Shown: piece after piece, positions 13,020 to 26,220 of the stretch | Layout: each line of letters begins with the position of its first letter | Position numbering within the stretch: the stretch's first letter is position 1 | NCBI GenBank assembly: GCA_963921795.1 | Contig: OY997657.1 | Location: forward strand, 31,808,071-31,872,070 | Source of the DNA: Nannobrachium achirus | Taxonomy: Eukaryota; Chordata; Actinopteri; Myctophiformes; Myctophidae | DNA: 64,000 bases | Direction of reading: 5' to 3' | The notes under the pieces: model-generated | Databases searched by the model: none | What the model was told of the DNA's origin: nothing | The model's input: the letters and a program-made list of their open reading frames with translations, nothing else | Position numbers and translations under genes: made by a program

Positions 13020-14340
13020 GTTACTAGTTGTCTCCACCAGCCGAAGGCTGAGGGAGAGTATGTTTTCCCCTCCGTCCGTCCGTCCGTGCGTCCGTGCGTG
13101 CGTCCTCGCAGTTTGTGAACAGCTAATCTCAGTCACCGTTGGCCCGATCGCTGCCAAACTGAGCACACACACTCCCTGGTAGGGTTGTTCGATTAATCGA
13201 TTTTTAATCGTAACCCGGTTTTTTTCCTTTGGAAGATTTAAAAAAATGGAAATCGTAAAATCGATTTTCACTTTAATTAGGGAAATTCTTACTCATTGGA
13301 GCCTTGCACGCGCACAAAGTACACAGCCCCGTCGTCCTAAAGCAGGACGACAAGGTCCGACACCAAATTAATACTACTTTCTATCTGATGTGTAATTTCT
13401 TTGATGCGCGTTTAGCGCACGTCAGACTGAGCAGAGTTCACCACACTGCGCTCACTCGCGATAGTTCAAGCAGCAAACAGAACAAAACGCTGCTGAGCTG
13501 GTAAACGTACTTACTTGTTGTAGTTTGAAAGAAGCTTATTAATTCTGTGTTACCCACCTACTGACTGTAGTCTACTCCTACTGTCTCTGTCACTGTGTTA
13601 ATTTTGCGTCGGGAAGCGAAGCGCTTCGCCTCCGTTTACAATCAGTCAACATCTCTGTGCATGAGTGGTGCAGGGCAGGGGCGTAGCCAGGAATTACATT
13701 TTGGTAGGCGAAATGCCTACCAAAATGCCTCACCAGCCTCCAAGAGCTGGCTTGTTTTGGCTGTTTTGTCACTCACTATTGATAATGAAACACTAAGGAC
13801 GCTAAGTTGTATGTGATTGTTGCACAACTAAAGTTATTATTATTAATACCCTTATTGTTTTATTGCATTTTGCTATTTGGCTATATAAAAAAAATCAAAA
13901 AATGAAACAATAATGAAAAAAATAATAATTTCCTTGCATTTTTTAAATGAAAACAAAATAGTTGAAACAATGTATTATTCTTTTAACAAAAAATCGAAAT
14001 CGAAAATCGGGATTTCAGAGAAAATAATCGAGATTTTATTTTTTGGCCATATCGAACAACCCTACTCCCTGGATGCCAATCTAGAACCTCTGCCCCACAT
14101 TTTTCAAATCAGCCTCATGGTGGCGCTATAACAGGCCGATTTGTGTGGCCTGGTTGTTACCAGCTAATCTCCGGCGCCGTTGGCCCGATCGCTGCCAAAC
14201 TGAGCACACACACTCCCTGGATGCTAATTCAGAACCTCTGCCCCACATTTTTTAAATCAGCCTCATGGTGGCGCTATAACAGGCCGATTTGTGTGGCCTG
14301 GTGGAGACCTGTGCTCGGAAGAGCACTGCTTCTAGTTCAC
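13020..14340. mobile_element. repeat with TCTCCACC ends and internal tandem duplication, interrupted
   Basis: Ends near GTCTCCACC (13029) and GGTGGAGAC (14302), in inverted orientation. A unit of about 146 bp (GCTAATCT... through GTTGGCCCGATCGCTGCCAA... to CAGGCCGATTTGTGTGGCCTGG) occurs twice in tandem. The first copy is split by the 13180-14064 insertion. A related sequence (GCCTCATGGTGG) lies at 36500-36800. Confidence 0.7.
13180..14064. mobile_element. inner hAT-type element with perfect 8-bp TSD
   Basis: Termini TAGGGTTGTTCGATTAATCG and ATCGAACAACCCTA are inverted over 14 bp. The 8-mer CTCCCTGG flanks both ends (13172-13179 and 14065-14072). Removing the element restores the interrupted repeat unit seen intact at 14160-14304, which proves it is an insertion. 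885 bp; no intact transposase. Confidence 0.92.
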
Positions 14341-15309
14341 TATGAGAAACCCAGCTGTTATGTTATGATGTAGTCTCTGGAGACACTGTGATGGCTCGTT
14401 GGAGGAGATGTGTGGCACAATGCCTGTTTTTGGGAGCATGTGTGTCTGGGGCTCGCGCTGTCTGCCGCCGCACGCTGTTCTCGGCCGTGCACTGTGCACA
14501 ACGCGGTAATAGTTGTAGTTGTGATTGTGGTTGTCTGCTGCAAATATCTCCGCCGTTTTGTCAGTCTTGTACTACTAGCCCTGCTGCTAGCCGCATCCAT
14601 GGCCGCATCTCGCACTGACTGTTGTCAGTGCATTCGCTTCCTCACTCTCTATACTATGGAGCGCACCGAGGCTCCAAAATTCACTGCGTTATTCGCGCGT
14701 TAAAAACATTGACGGCGTTAAAAGGATTTTGCGTTGACTCATTAATGCGTTAACTTGGACAGCTATAATATATATTCAATGTCTGTCTATATAATAGCCT
14801 ATATACTGTACGCACGCCACGCACAGTCGCACACATGCTAATATGGAAATCTGGGTCCAACCGTATCGCCACACGCCGGGCAATAGAGGCTAGGCCTACA
14901 GGTGAAGAACTTCAGCCGTCATCTTGGAGGCATCCCAGTGGCTCTGCCTACATGAATTGGGGTCCATGCAAAGGCATCAATCTTGGTTCAAATCTGTCTG
15001 AAAGCAGACTTTCCCACCTCACTAACCTCTACTGATGCATCGCGAGACAACTACAAATTTGTTCAGATGTGTGACAGGTGAATCTATTTTTATTTTTATT
15101 GCTCTTTATGTTTTGAGTTTACTTGTTCACTCCAAGCACGCACGTATGCATGTCATACTACCGAAATTGGACTTTAGCAGTAAAGTTGTAAACAGTAAAA
15201 TGTTACTGTAGAACTTGGATGTTTCTGATCTGGTGGAAGTGGAATGTCCGCATCCCACAGCTCAAACCATGCTGTTTTTGTTTTGGGACAGTGCTTCCGG
15301 TTTAATTTC

Positions 15310-15435
15310 AAACTGACTTGTGGGAATGGCTGTAATGACCAGATAAGTACCACTCTTTTCACCAAAAAGCCTAAACTGACTTGTGGGAATGGCTGTAATG
15401 ACCAGATAAGTACCACTGGTTTCACCAAAAAGCCT
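15310..15435. repeat. 63-bp tandem duplication
   Basis: Two head-to-tail 63-bp copies (15310-15372 and 15373-15435) that begin AAACTGACTTGTGGGAATGG and differ at about two bases. A recent local duplication. Confidence 0.95.
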
Positions 15436-16550
15436 ACAGAAATTAACGTTACACGAATGATTTGATGTACGATACTGTCGACGACAGAGAATACATTGAT
15501 CATATAACCTGACCCATTCTTTAATTTGATACAGAAAAGTATTATAATCATCATTTTATCTGAACTCTCATTTTGTAATAAACTCCTTCCTGTTTCTTTC
15601 CATTGTGCCAAATATCTTGTGAGCTTGTAGATCAGCTATTTCTCTATTTTTGCATGACACCGTGGTTTGATGAAATTTAAAAGTGCATAGTTGGGATTTG
15701 TCTCCATTTAACACCAACTTAAAGTGAGTTAAATGTTAATGATCAAAACAAAAAGGAGACTGCAGGAATTCAAGGGTTTGTATCACTTTAGAGGATGAGC
15801 AATAGATATCTGCATAAAAATGGAACCCAGCTTTTGGGTTATCACAAAGATTATATACATATATGGAGAACAACAGTGGTCTTAGAATGGATTTAAATAA
15901 ACAAGAGATTTTGATAGGGGTGTGTGTGTGTGTATACTATATTTTTTTAGTTTGCATGATTATACAGTGGCTTTTGCCAACCTTCCAGCCCATTCTGTTG
16001 TTTTTTCTTCGTTTGGGTCGATATAGTACCCAATGTTAGCATGTGGGCGGTGTTACCCAGCACTGTTGCTTTGAAGGCATCTGAGCCCGCTGTCTATTCT
16101 TTATCGCTGTCTTCTTTTCTCTGTCATCTCTGGCGCTCTCCTCGCCGTCATCTGTCTTTGTCACGGTTGTCTTTTCTCTGTCTCTGTCTCTACCTCTCCA
16201 TTCTTTTTATCTTCTTTTCTTTCTCCATCTTTCTCTCGCTGTTAGCCAGAGAGGAAAGCGTTAGGGCCCAAATAGTGTGTGACTATTAAAAGATTGACCT
16301 CCTTTTTGTAGGTCATCACTAGAAAAAGAATGGATATTCTAGTTATGAATATCCAAAATTCTTGACAGATAGGTGGATAAGAATAGTGTTGCAGGGTGTT
16401 GGGGCTGTTGGGGATGGAGGAGAGTGTGAGGAGACAAGTGGGGTGGAGGGTTTCTGTGACTACTAGGGATGGGGTTTGAGAACCATAATGGTTAAGAGAA
16501 TTGGAATCACAGAGTCTCAAGAATCGACTTATCAATTCCTTCAGCTTTAA

Positions 16551-19420
16551 AGGAATATTCAGGTTTAATGAAAATGTGGCTCCTCTCCAGCAGAGGGCGC
16601 GGGAGAGGAGCGTTTTGCCCCATCACAAGAACGCGCTTTGCCCAGCAGTTTCCTGTAATGGCGCCCAGATGTAAACAAACTGAAACAAACAAACTAACAT
16701 CTTTACTCTATACAGCATGGATCGATTAAGCTCTACACATTCCAATCGGTAAGTGAAATAAAAAGTCATCTTTATTTACAAATGCAAACATATTTAGACA
16801 TGTGACAATTACATTTAACTAACGCTACCGTATCGCTTGGCATGCGGCCGTGTTATAGTCATCTTACTGGCCTTACAGCTTTGGAAATGTTTATTTTTTT
16901 ATTACACCATTATAATGTTCTCATTTTGATCATAAGACACAATTACTGAGTATCGGGCCTACTTCTCCAGCTTTAGAATATGTATGATACTGATTTATAT
17001 AATAATACTGTCTGGTCAAATTATGTCTGGGGCAAAAAAAATAATTTGACACAGTATGTCCACACAAGCCAACATGACGACGACCCTGTATCTGGATTAA
17101 TAACTTTGGAGCTGCTAAATGATCTATGCTGCGGGTCTAACGATAAATGAATAACACTGCAGTATTCAATAGACTGAGGCATTTTTTATGACTGGTAATC
17201 TAATCATTCTTTACCCTTTTTTTCATACAGGTACCTTGTTTCATCATCGCTGTTACTGTTGATCTGGATTGATCTTCGCTCGTGAAGAGCACAACAAGAA
17301 AGCATATATGCTAACTAAAAGGCTTTTATTTTCTGAGCAGTCGTTACCATCACTAATCATCTGCATGAAAGACTGACATAACTGACATGATCTAAACATG
17401 ATTAATAAAATGATGCTTTGATATACACAAACTGTAATGTCTCGATTTCATTTTGATCTAGTCAATGGTAAATGTTTCAAATGTTTCAATGTTCCCATCA
17501 TTGTCAAATGACAATGATGGGAAGTTGTAAACATTGTGAAAACGCTATATTGTATTGTTTCATACACTAAAGCATTTTGGTATGAAACCCCATTTAAATG
17601 CAATATCATATCGTTTAGCTGCATAACATTTCTGGCATTTGTAATAAAAAAAAAAGAAAAAAAAAGTTTCAGGTTGACAACTTGTTTATTTAGGTAACGG
17701 TTTGCAGGTGAAAATGGGGAGTGGAGTCTTGCATCTTCCAGACTGTAGAATAGCCTACCATATTTGTGTGTATAGATTGCCTCATTATATATAAATATTT
17801 TTCAAATGTTCAACGTTTATTGGTGTCATAATTGTAGTGTGATCGGATGTACAGCTGCTCTTCTTAAGACATCAAATTGGGGTCCCTGCCTGTATAGAAA
17901 TAAAGGAGATGATGCTTAGATTAGATTTGCAGAATCGGTATATCTCTTATGTAGAAACTAGAAAGTATTGCATGTAGAAGTACATTTGAATTGGTGAGAT
18001 TGGTTATGGTAGTAACCAGACTAAAATATTGACACAAAAGTAAATTTTACAATTTGACATAAAACAGTACAGTACAATACATTGATCTAATGGCCTAGTG
18101 CAGTGTTTCTCAAAGTTTTAGATTTCAAGGTCTCCCTTAATATCTGACAGTGTACAAATGGAACCAAATAAACCCTTCAGGGTCCAGACAGAGTTAGACT
18201 TGTATGCATTGACATGCAAACCCCCCCAATTCGCACCTCGCTAAGGCTTTAGTATCACAACAGGATGTTTGAACAAAGAAACAAGCATATACAGTAGCCT
18301 ACCTATGCATATCAATATACCTGTAAGTAGCTAGGTGTTGAGCGACCCCCTCCAAACATCACAACAACACCACTGGGACAACAATTCATCTTTTATATAA
18401 TGCTCTAATATATAAACCAACAGAATAACGTTCAGATCTTTCTGGAATAACAAGCGTGGGTCTAACACATGCGGTGTTGATATCATAGAGGTATAAAATA
18501 TAGGATGACTTGATAATATGGGCTATGTTGTGAATGTACCTTGCGATGCTAAAATTAGTTCTGTAGATGTGTTTTACGTCAGCCGTATGTTGTGACTCAC
18601 GTTTATGTTCATGTTTATTCATGGCTGAAGCTATGTGCTGAAGTAACTTACAAGTATAAGTCTATTTGTATTTGTCCTTTGTGTGGACATTGAAATCATT
18701 TAAGTTATAGACAAGACATATGTCTCATTTAATGGCCCCTGTTTATTAGATCAATGTATTGTTTTTAGGGCGGATTCACCCACAATGTGTCTAACTTTAA
18801 AACGAAACTTTTTACAAGATATATAGCCCAAAACCCTTCAAAGATCCCAATGTGACAAACCCACCTAACAAACGTTTACTTAGGAAATAGATTGTTGCAC
18901 TCTGACAATTATAAAATATTTCTTATTTACCTCCTTTCTTTGTTCAGCATCTCTCAGCCTGTTGTCCACATTCAACTTCCTGAAACTCTTCCCTTTGTAA
19001 AAAGTTAAACTGTGAGACACTAATCGATAAAAAAAGAACGCGAAATAAAGTAAACATACAAGCAGAGACTTGAAATAGAAAGAGTAAATTAAAATAGCAA
19101 GTTAAAGCAGTTAAAACGGCCGCGGAATGTAACGTACAGGACTCCAGTGGCACTGTTTACAGAATGGAGGAACTGTGCACCCGCGCCTCACTAAGGGTGG
19201 ACGCGCAGAGGAACAGACTAGAACGCGCACTGAGGCCATACTCTATCCTGATTGGTGGAGATCTTTGTGGCGAACGGGAAAAATTCGAGCGAGCTATGCT
19301 CGTAACAGGGGATAGGGTGGAAGTCCTTATATGGTCAGCGCACATTATAGTCAGGTGCATTAGTGGAAAATGTACACATTTTATTTTTATTTGAATGAAT
19401 GCGAATTCCTGAATATCCCT
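16551..19420. mobile_element. candidate TTAA-flanked non-autonomous DNA transposon, 2.87 kb
   Basis: Left end AGGAATATTCAGG and right end CCTGAATATCCCT are inverted with one mismatch. Each is directly bordered by TTAA (16547-16550 and 19421-19424), the target of piggyBac/Kolobok-type elements. No long open frame is present. Near the left end lies a small two-exon open frame (16717-17285), listed separately. The 3' third (19080-19350) is GC-richer and promoter-like. Confidence 0.55.
16717..17285 (+). other. possible tiny spliced open frame inside the TTAA element
   Basis: ATG at 16717 opens a 32-nt exon ending at donor GTAAGT (16749). A pyrimidine-rich acceptor TTTCATACAG ends at 17230, and the joined frame continues to TGA at 17283-17285, giving only 28 aa with a hydrophobic middle (SSLLLLIW). 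An AATAAA hexamer lies near 17403. Splice signals are good, but the product is too short to recognise and may be meaningless. Confidence 0.2.
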
Positions 19421-19744
19421 TTAATCAGTGCCAGCATGTTTGTATGACAGTTGCTCATTGCAAAACAATCACACTGTGTCTACACTGTTGAAAAGAAAAG
19501 ATGAGCGCTGTCATTTATTTTGATCATGTTCACAAATGTTGTTAGACATGCATTTTTTACTATTTCTACGCTGTGTTCAGGCTCAGTTAAAATAGTTGAA
19601 AACCTGTGTTGGCCAACTCTTTCTCCACTGAAAATGTATCAGGATTCAGGAATGACTAAGGGATTCGATAAAGAATCGGACCAATAAGCAGAATCGCTAA
19701 TGGCATTGGTATCATTGGTTTTAGTGATTGTGGCTTAGGCTCGT

Positions 19745-19880
19745 GAATCAGGATGGGGAGGGGGGGGGGGGGGGTTAGTGGTTGTGGGGAGGGGGTAGAT
19801 GGAAGGCAGGAGGAGGAAAGCAAGACAGAGGCTGGTAGTGTGCTGTATTGTGGGGGTGGGGGGCGACAGTAGGGGAGAGG
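19745..19880. repeat. G-rich low-complexity stretch
   Basis: Contains a run of about 16 G at 19758-19774 and several further G runs. No gene content. Confidence 0.85.
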
Positions 19881-20000
19881 GAGAAGAGTGGATCTTGTGA
19901 CAGGGTCACGAGAAATAAATCAGACATTTTAGTTGGGAGCGAGCGGTCCATCTCTCTTGCCCAGGCAGCCCGCTGCCACCGACACACAGCAGCTCCTCCG

Positions 20001-20516
20001 TAGGGCTGTCACCGTTATACATTTAAGTTGCCGATTAACTGTCACTCAAATAATTGCGATTAACGATATAATTGTGTGTTTGGCATTGAACATTGGAACA
20101 GTTCAATTTCTTTTTGCCTTTTAGGCTTCGTTATCAGAAGTATGCCCAGGGGGGGGAATGCCCATAAGTCCGAAGGTTCATTAGTCCGAAGGTTCATTAG
20201 TCTGAATTAAGTTAGTGTTACTGAGGTTAAGGTTAGGGTTAGGGTTAGAGTTAGGCATAGTATTCTTAACAAATTCGGACTAATAAACCTTCGAACTAAT
20301 GAACCTTGGGACCAATGCCATGGCACCGGCACAGGGCAGATATGACAAAACGTAAATATAAATAAATATTATAAATAAATAATATAAATATTTACATATT
20401 AATTTTATACAAGTGACTCGTAAGCTTTGTTGATTGTGACTATAATGCAAAAACAATTGCGATATCTCAAATAATTGCAATTGGACAATTAAGTAATTGT
20501 GACAGGGCAAGGCCTA
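20001..20516. mobile_element. hAT-type MITE with near-perfect 8-bp TSD
   Basis: Begins TAGGGCTGTCACCGTTATAC and ends with an imperfect inverted GTGACAGGGCAAGGCCTA. Flanks are CTCCTCCG (19993-20000) and CTCCTCAG (20517-20524), 7 of 8 matching. It carries the palindromic minisatellite element 20150-20315 inside. Confidence 0.75.
20150..20315. mobile_element. inverted-repeat element around a telomere-like core
   Basis: Two copies of TCCGAAGGTTCATTAG lie on the left. Inverted counterparts (TTCGGACTAATAAACCTTCG, then ACTAATGAACCTT) lie on the right. Between them are TTACTGAGGTTAAGG and (TTAGGG)-like units. It looks like a MITE whose centre is the same minisatellite as 3055-3225 and 26840-27062. 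Confidence 0.65.
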
Positions 20517-20898
20517 CTCCTCAGCACAAATAATACGCTCTGCTCCTCCACTTTACTCCTGCTATTGTTGGCAAGACAATTTGCAGGTTGTTTTATTTAT
20601 TTTTAGTATAATAATATGTGGACTGTGGTAGGTTTCAGTGCTCACTGTGATGCTTTTACAGTACACCTCCACTACCATCCTTCACAAAAAAAGAAAACGT
20701 GGCAAATGTGTGGTTTTCAAGCTGTGACCCCCAAAATAATCACATTTTAACTGGGGACCCCCCACCTTGACGAGCACTTTGTATAACACGGTTATATTGT
20801 GAAAACAGCAGATCTATATTTGGCTGTTTTCACAATTTCTGGCTGTTTTCACAATTTCTGCCTCTAATATTTGACAATTTGGCCAATGTTTAACACAT

Positions 20899-20971
20899 TC
20901 CATTGAGGAGTATGTTCGGATATTGATTAATTGGCGGTTCTATGCCATTGAGGAGTATGTTCGGATATTGT
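20899..20971. repeat. short direct repeat
   Basis: A 26-bp sequence starting CCATTGAGGAGTATGTTCGG occurs twice, 47 bp apart. Confidence 0.85.
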
Positions 20972-21393
20972 ACTTATTATTATTATTATTGTACTTAATA
21001 TTTTATATCATATCGCTGTCTACTGTACCCGCTGGTGAGCAGGAACTTAATTTCCCATGTTGCTTTGGGCGATGGTGGCGTCATTAAGCCGCGCCCGCTT
21101 CATTGCTTCCCAGTCTAGCCCTCGCAGATAAACAGCGTTTTCTCATATTTAATCTCCAGATCGCGGCGATCGGCCCGTAACGCTTTTTTTACGGGGCTCT
21201 ATCTAAGTGGAGGATGCTCGCGGTAGCAATGTTTCACCTCAGAGTGAAAAAATAAAAGTAAAAAAGACGTATGGAAGGAAGTGTCGTCATCAACATCACT
21301 TCCTGTGGGCGTTGAAATAGGGCAAATCTATGAAAAACCCAACAGTGGCTCCATCTAGTGTCACCAAATAGGTGGCACAGAATGTGTGTTTAA

Positions 21394-22071
21394 CTCATCT
21401 GGTGCCGATCCCGAACTAGTTCGGCTTTATTTCAATCCAATACAATCTTTTTTTTATTAATTCACTTACCCCGAGCTGCTTGTAGAGTCGTGGGTGGTCC
21501 TGGCTCGCTAGCCGCTAGCCAGCTAGCCATTCTACTCTGTCCGACGATATATTCCATTAAAAATGGTTTAAAATACATTTTTGAGCTCCCCAATGTTCAC
21601 CCGATGTTCGGCGCCGCTTCCGATGAGTACACGAGTGTGCCGATCCCGAAGTAGTTCGGCTTTATTTAATTAAATGAATAAAATGATAAGAGGCCTTCTG
21701 AAGCCTGGCTTGATTTTTGTAGCTACTAGCCGAAAGCTAACAACGTCCCGGCCGGCCGTAATTTGCGAACGCAATCGCCAATCTCCGCCTAATCCAATGA
21801 AAGGCCGCATCTTTAAAGGCTTATATCTCTTTTTTGTGTTTTAGGAAAGCGGCGCGAGGTTTATTTACGGCGAAATCGCCCAAAAATGATCTTTTAGATG
21901 ACAAAATGGGAATAGCCATTCTGTTAGCATCTTCATCCGGGACATTTCCATGCCGTGCAGGAACGTGAGCACGTCAGGTCCTGGAAGCTGAAGTCCTGGA
22001 AGCTAAAGCGCTCGCCTATGAGAGATGCGCTGGCATTCCTTGGCCCCTAGAGGGCGCTGGCGCTCAAAGAG
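21394..22071. mobile_element. candidate TTAA-flanked MITE
   Basis: TTAA borders both ends (21390-21393 and 22072-22075). The left end CTCATCTGGTGCCGATC and right end GGCGCTCAAAGAG are weakly inverted. A CCGATCCCGAANTAGTTCGG motif occurs twice inside (21405 and 21640). No transposase is seen. Confidence 0.45.
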
Positions 22072-22723
22072 TTAATTTGTAATTTAAGAGGTATTAAAAA
22101 GTCCTTAAATTGTCACTTTAGAAATGTGCATAAACCCTCTATATAGACTTAAACGTTATGCTGGTTTGTTTACTGTTGAGTGAGAAAACAATGTTGCACA
22201 TTAAGTTATCGTCTGGGGACCCCCCAAAATAATTTGGCGTCCTGGGGGTCCCGACCCTCAGGTTGCGAACCACTGGTTTAAAGGTCAGACTAATTCAGTA
22301 GGTGTATCTTGGTTCAGTTGTGTCCAAATGTGACATTTGTGGTAAGAGATGTTGTAGCGGGCCAGCTCTACATTGGCACTATGGGCAGACAGATTGTTGG
22401 GGAACAAAGTGAAAGAAAAGTCTCCTTCCTTGAATATTGTCCTCTTTCTTGCCCTGGCTGGCACTTATTCTCTTACTTCCAGGATCCGGATATTGCCTTG
22501 GCATTGAATAATGATCACAATTCTTGGGATTTAAGTTGATTACAGGTGCACTTGTTGTAAGTTGTTCTTGATAGAATCAGCTAAATTAATTTAAATGCTT
22601 ACAATGTAAAAGGAAAGTAGGAAAGTCTATGTGCTCTCTCTCTCTCCAATAATTGGTTGTTGGAAGTGGAACCCCTGCTCTTGACCTTAGATCAGCCTCT
22701 TCCTAATTTTTTGTCTCTTGCTC

Positions 22724-22948
<225 letters not shown>

Positions 22949-24411
22949 GGCAGCTCTGGGGAGAGAGGGCCGTTCTTCTCTGTGTTATAGCGAGAGATGA
23001 AGAGCACAGAGCCAGCCTGAGGGGCCTGCAGTTATATTTACTATCCGCTAGGAAAGTGGAAGAGGAAGGGTGGATGAGAAGGGATGGGGGCACAGGAATG
23101 AAAAGAGAGGGAGACGGAGGAGGGGAGGGGTTGCTATGGTAATATGGCTGCTCTTCAAAAACCTTGAATGTAGGTGGTGTGTGTGTCTGTCTTTCTTTGT
23201 CCTGCCCATCTTTCCCTCTCTGTTTATAGATATTATGGATCTGTGTTGGAGTCCATTTGATTTGGTGTAACAACGTGAAGAGGTCTGTAAACGGGAGCAG
23301 ATTTTTGGCTTGAGGGAGGTGTTTCCAGGCATGCCAGGCAGAAATGGGTGGCGTGAAATGTGGGTTAGGCCCGCCAGCCACCTCAGCAAGTTGGGATTTA
23401 TTCAGCAAACACTGTAGATCTAAATGATGCCATGATTAAAATGGGGTGGGAGGTGTTCATTACTCGATTGTGGATTAGCATTAGCTTAATATCACAACCG
23501 TAACTAAGGCTATTTATTTTTTGATTTTTTTTGTTTTGTTTTTTCATATGCTTTTTGGGGGGGACAAGGAAAATGTGGACAGAAAAGACAAGTGACATGC
23601 ATGCAGCTAGGGCTGGCCCTGAAGCCATTTATTAGGGTTTGGAGTTTGAACATGCAGTGATGAAAATAGTAATTTTTTGTCCTCCTCCAAATGGTGTTGA
23701 TCTACCAGGCTGCTTAATATATTTTTAGTCTATAACCATAGGTAGTAAGGAGACATTTCTATTGTCATAATCATCAGTAATGTTCACTGCTTGTCATCTT
23801 CTTTTAATGTAGTCCTGCCCTGTCATTAGCGCTACTCGAGCTCTGCACTAAATCCCTCTTGATATTATGATGATCAGTTAATCTACATATGTTCAGTTGT
23901 TCAAGTTGTTGCACCTTTGTACTCCTTCAATCTGCCAACCACTCCATGATATACAGTATCTTGAACATTAAACTTACACATAACCAGTCTTCCCACAGTA
24001 CTGGTTTCTATTCTTTTCAGTCTGGAAACACAAGTTAGACGTCATGTGGTGGTCCCAATAAGGACCTGGAGGAAAGAAGAGAGGGTGACTAATGGATGAA
24101 TAACGGAAATCCTTCATGTTACCTTTAGGGCAAGGCAGCCTGCATCTAGTAAATCCCCAGTGTACTGTACTGTGGTGCAACTTATCCAATAACATATCAT
24201 TGTTGACTATTAACTAAATGGGCAACATATTAACCTTGCTTTTTGGGGGGCAAAGGATTGTCATCAGTACAGGGGCTATTTGAAGGAGGGGATGCGCTGG
24301 GTTTCCTACCTTACTTATGGACAAGTTTGAACAGCCCCAAGAGAGGCACCTCCTTAGACTCAACTGGAAATTTTGGTTAAAGGAAGAAAACTTTGAAACG
24401 CCATGGAGGTA

Positions 24412-24760
24412 ACCGGGCTGGGCATTAGTGGGCAATATGACTTCACATCACTATCACGATTATTTCACACTTATTTTTCACATAAATAAACTGAAAAAAG
24501 GCAGCTTATAAGCTCTCAGACCAGCTATTATGAACGTCAGATGCCACCATTGTACAACAAAGTGTAATACAGATCTTAAGTGGTTTATCAGACTAATCGA
24601 TTTAGTTGATTATAAAAAGATATTGAGAATTTGTTGTGTAGACTCGCTGATATACTGTACAAGAATTACAAACATAAAAAAGATCTCTGCTTTTCGATTA
24701 TTCAATATAATAATTAACTATGTAGCTATATTTTTGGTTAATTGCCCAGCTCTAAATATC
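24412..24760. mobile_element. hAT-like MITE (GGGCTGGGC ends)
   Basis: Left end CCGGGCTGGGCATTAG and right end GGTTAATTGCCCAGCTCTA are inverted. The right end matches the left end of the 11212 copy. Interior AT-rich. Confidence 0.6.
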
Positions 24761-24950
24761 AGTAGGATTCATTCTGTTATCTATTTAATTTACAAGATAT
24801 CTTTATCTTAGGTGCAAAGTTAATGGTAATTCAGCCAGTAGTTGCAAGCTATCTGGTTAGCAAGTAAAGTTGGATTGACTGACCAACCTACAAACATACT
24901 GGTAGTCATACTTGGATGCTGCAGATTGTCCCATTACACTCTTAACCCAT

Positions 24951-25341
24951 TTAGGCCTAGAATGATTGACTGCTTTAACTATTGAAAAATAGCAGATATA
25001 CAAGCTTGTAGATCTGCTATTTTTGAAAAATCATGAAAATGTTTGCAAATATTTGAATATCTCATTTTTAACGTGAACATTTGTAACTAAAATATTTTGT
25101 TCTGGGGGGTCCCTGATACAATATTTTTAGATGGGGGGTCAGATTGCTGACATAGAAACATAGGTTTTTTAAAAAAAACCTTAGAAGGATTCAAAAGACA
25201 CTTATAGAATCGGGTCAAAATAAAAATTTTCACGATTTAAAAAAAATAGCAGATCTACAAGCTCGCGGCACTCGGTGCCGCGCTGTGAGCTTGTATATCT
25301 GCTATTTTTCAATAGTTAAAGCATTCAATAATTCTAGGCCT
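24951..25341. mobile_element. foldback element with about 53-bp arms carrying palindromic modules
   Basis: The left arm (TTAGGCCTAGAATGATTGAC... to ACAAGC) is the imperfect inverse of the right arm, which ends in ATTCTAGGCC. Each arm ends internally in the dispersed palindromic module (24982-25033 and 25230-25313). Confidence 0.7.
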
Positions 25342-26220
25342 TCCTACCTCAATGTGTCAGCATTAATTATTACTCATGTTAATCATCAAGGAGCTTGGAC
25401 ATTGCCTTTCCTATCACGTAGAATCCCAACCAGATAAGAGCTTGATAAGAGCTTGTTATCATGCTGAGCCTAGCATGGCCAGACTAATATCACTACTTGG
25501 ATGTTGGTCTGGAATCTCTGTGTGGAACCTGCATTTACAAGAGAGGGCAGCGAAATCCAATCCCGACCGAGCGGGCCAGACCAAATCTTTTTTGCACTGA
25601 CATATTTTGTCTGGTTTCCAGGCTACATCAATACATCATGCTGGTGTTGACAAGTATCCCAATACTTTCAGTGCAGTTAGTCACACTGTACCTCCGTCCA
25701 TTGCAGTGCGTGAACATACTCACTTTCCAGAGAGGCAATTGTGCTCAAAATAGGAGTTTTTATGAACGTCAATCTTCCTCAAATCGAGATGTCCTCCCCA
25801 AATTCCACATCATTCTGTCAGCCAGACAAACACTCCCCCTCTCCCCTGCTTTCTCTCCCCCCTTCATCTCCTCCTTAGGCCTGAATGTCCTTGATGGACA
25901 CATTATGTACTGTTCTCCCACAGTAAAAATAAAACTACTGTTTTTTTTGTTTTTTTTTTTTTTTTGCATTCTTTCAGTTATGTTCCTGCTGTCCTGTGTT
26001 CTCCTTTTGTACAGCTATCTTATCTGTCCAACTCGCTACATGGTTTCTTTGTCTGACTTCTCAGCCGTCTAGATTCTCTGTGTGGAAACCCATCAGTTCT
26101 CCCTTGGCTCGGGTATATCTTCCAATCATGTCCCCAGCTCTGTTTTGTGGCAAAAGATATGTATTTCTGAAATTCTGACACTCCCTGTCTTAACTGTATG
26201 TTCTTAATGTGTGTCCTCAG

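Larger units (their letters stand above)
12245..14767. mobile_element. outer hAT-type element (2.5 kb) carrying two nested insertions
   Basis: Left end TAAGGCTGTCAGTCGATTAAA with repeated AATCGC/ATTAATCGC motifs; right end AATGCGTTAACTTGGACAGCTATA. This is the familiar fish hAT-like terminus. The 8-mer ATATATAT flanks both sides (12237-12244 and 14768-14775), though that duplication is low-complexity. The right part (14380-14660) is GC-rich and may be promoter-like. The interior is interrupted by the repeat at 13020-14340, itself split by the element at 13180-14064. Confidence 0.75.
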
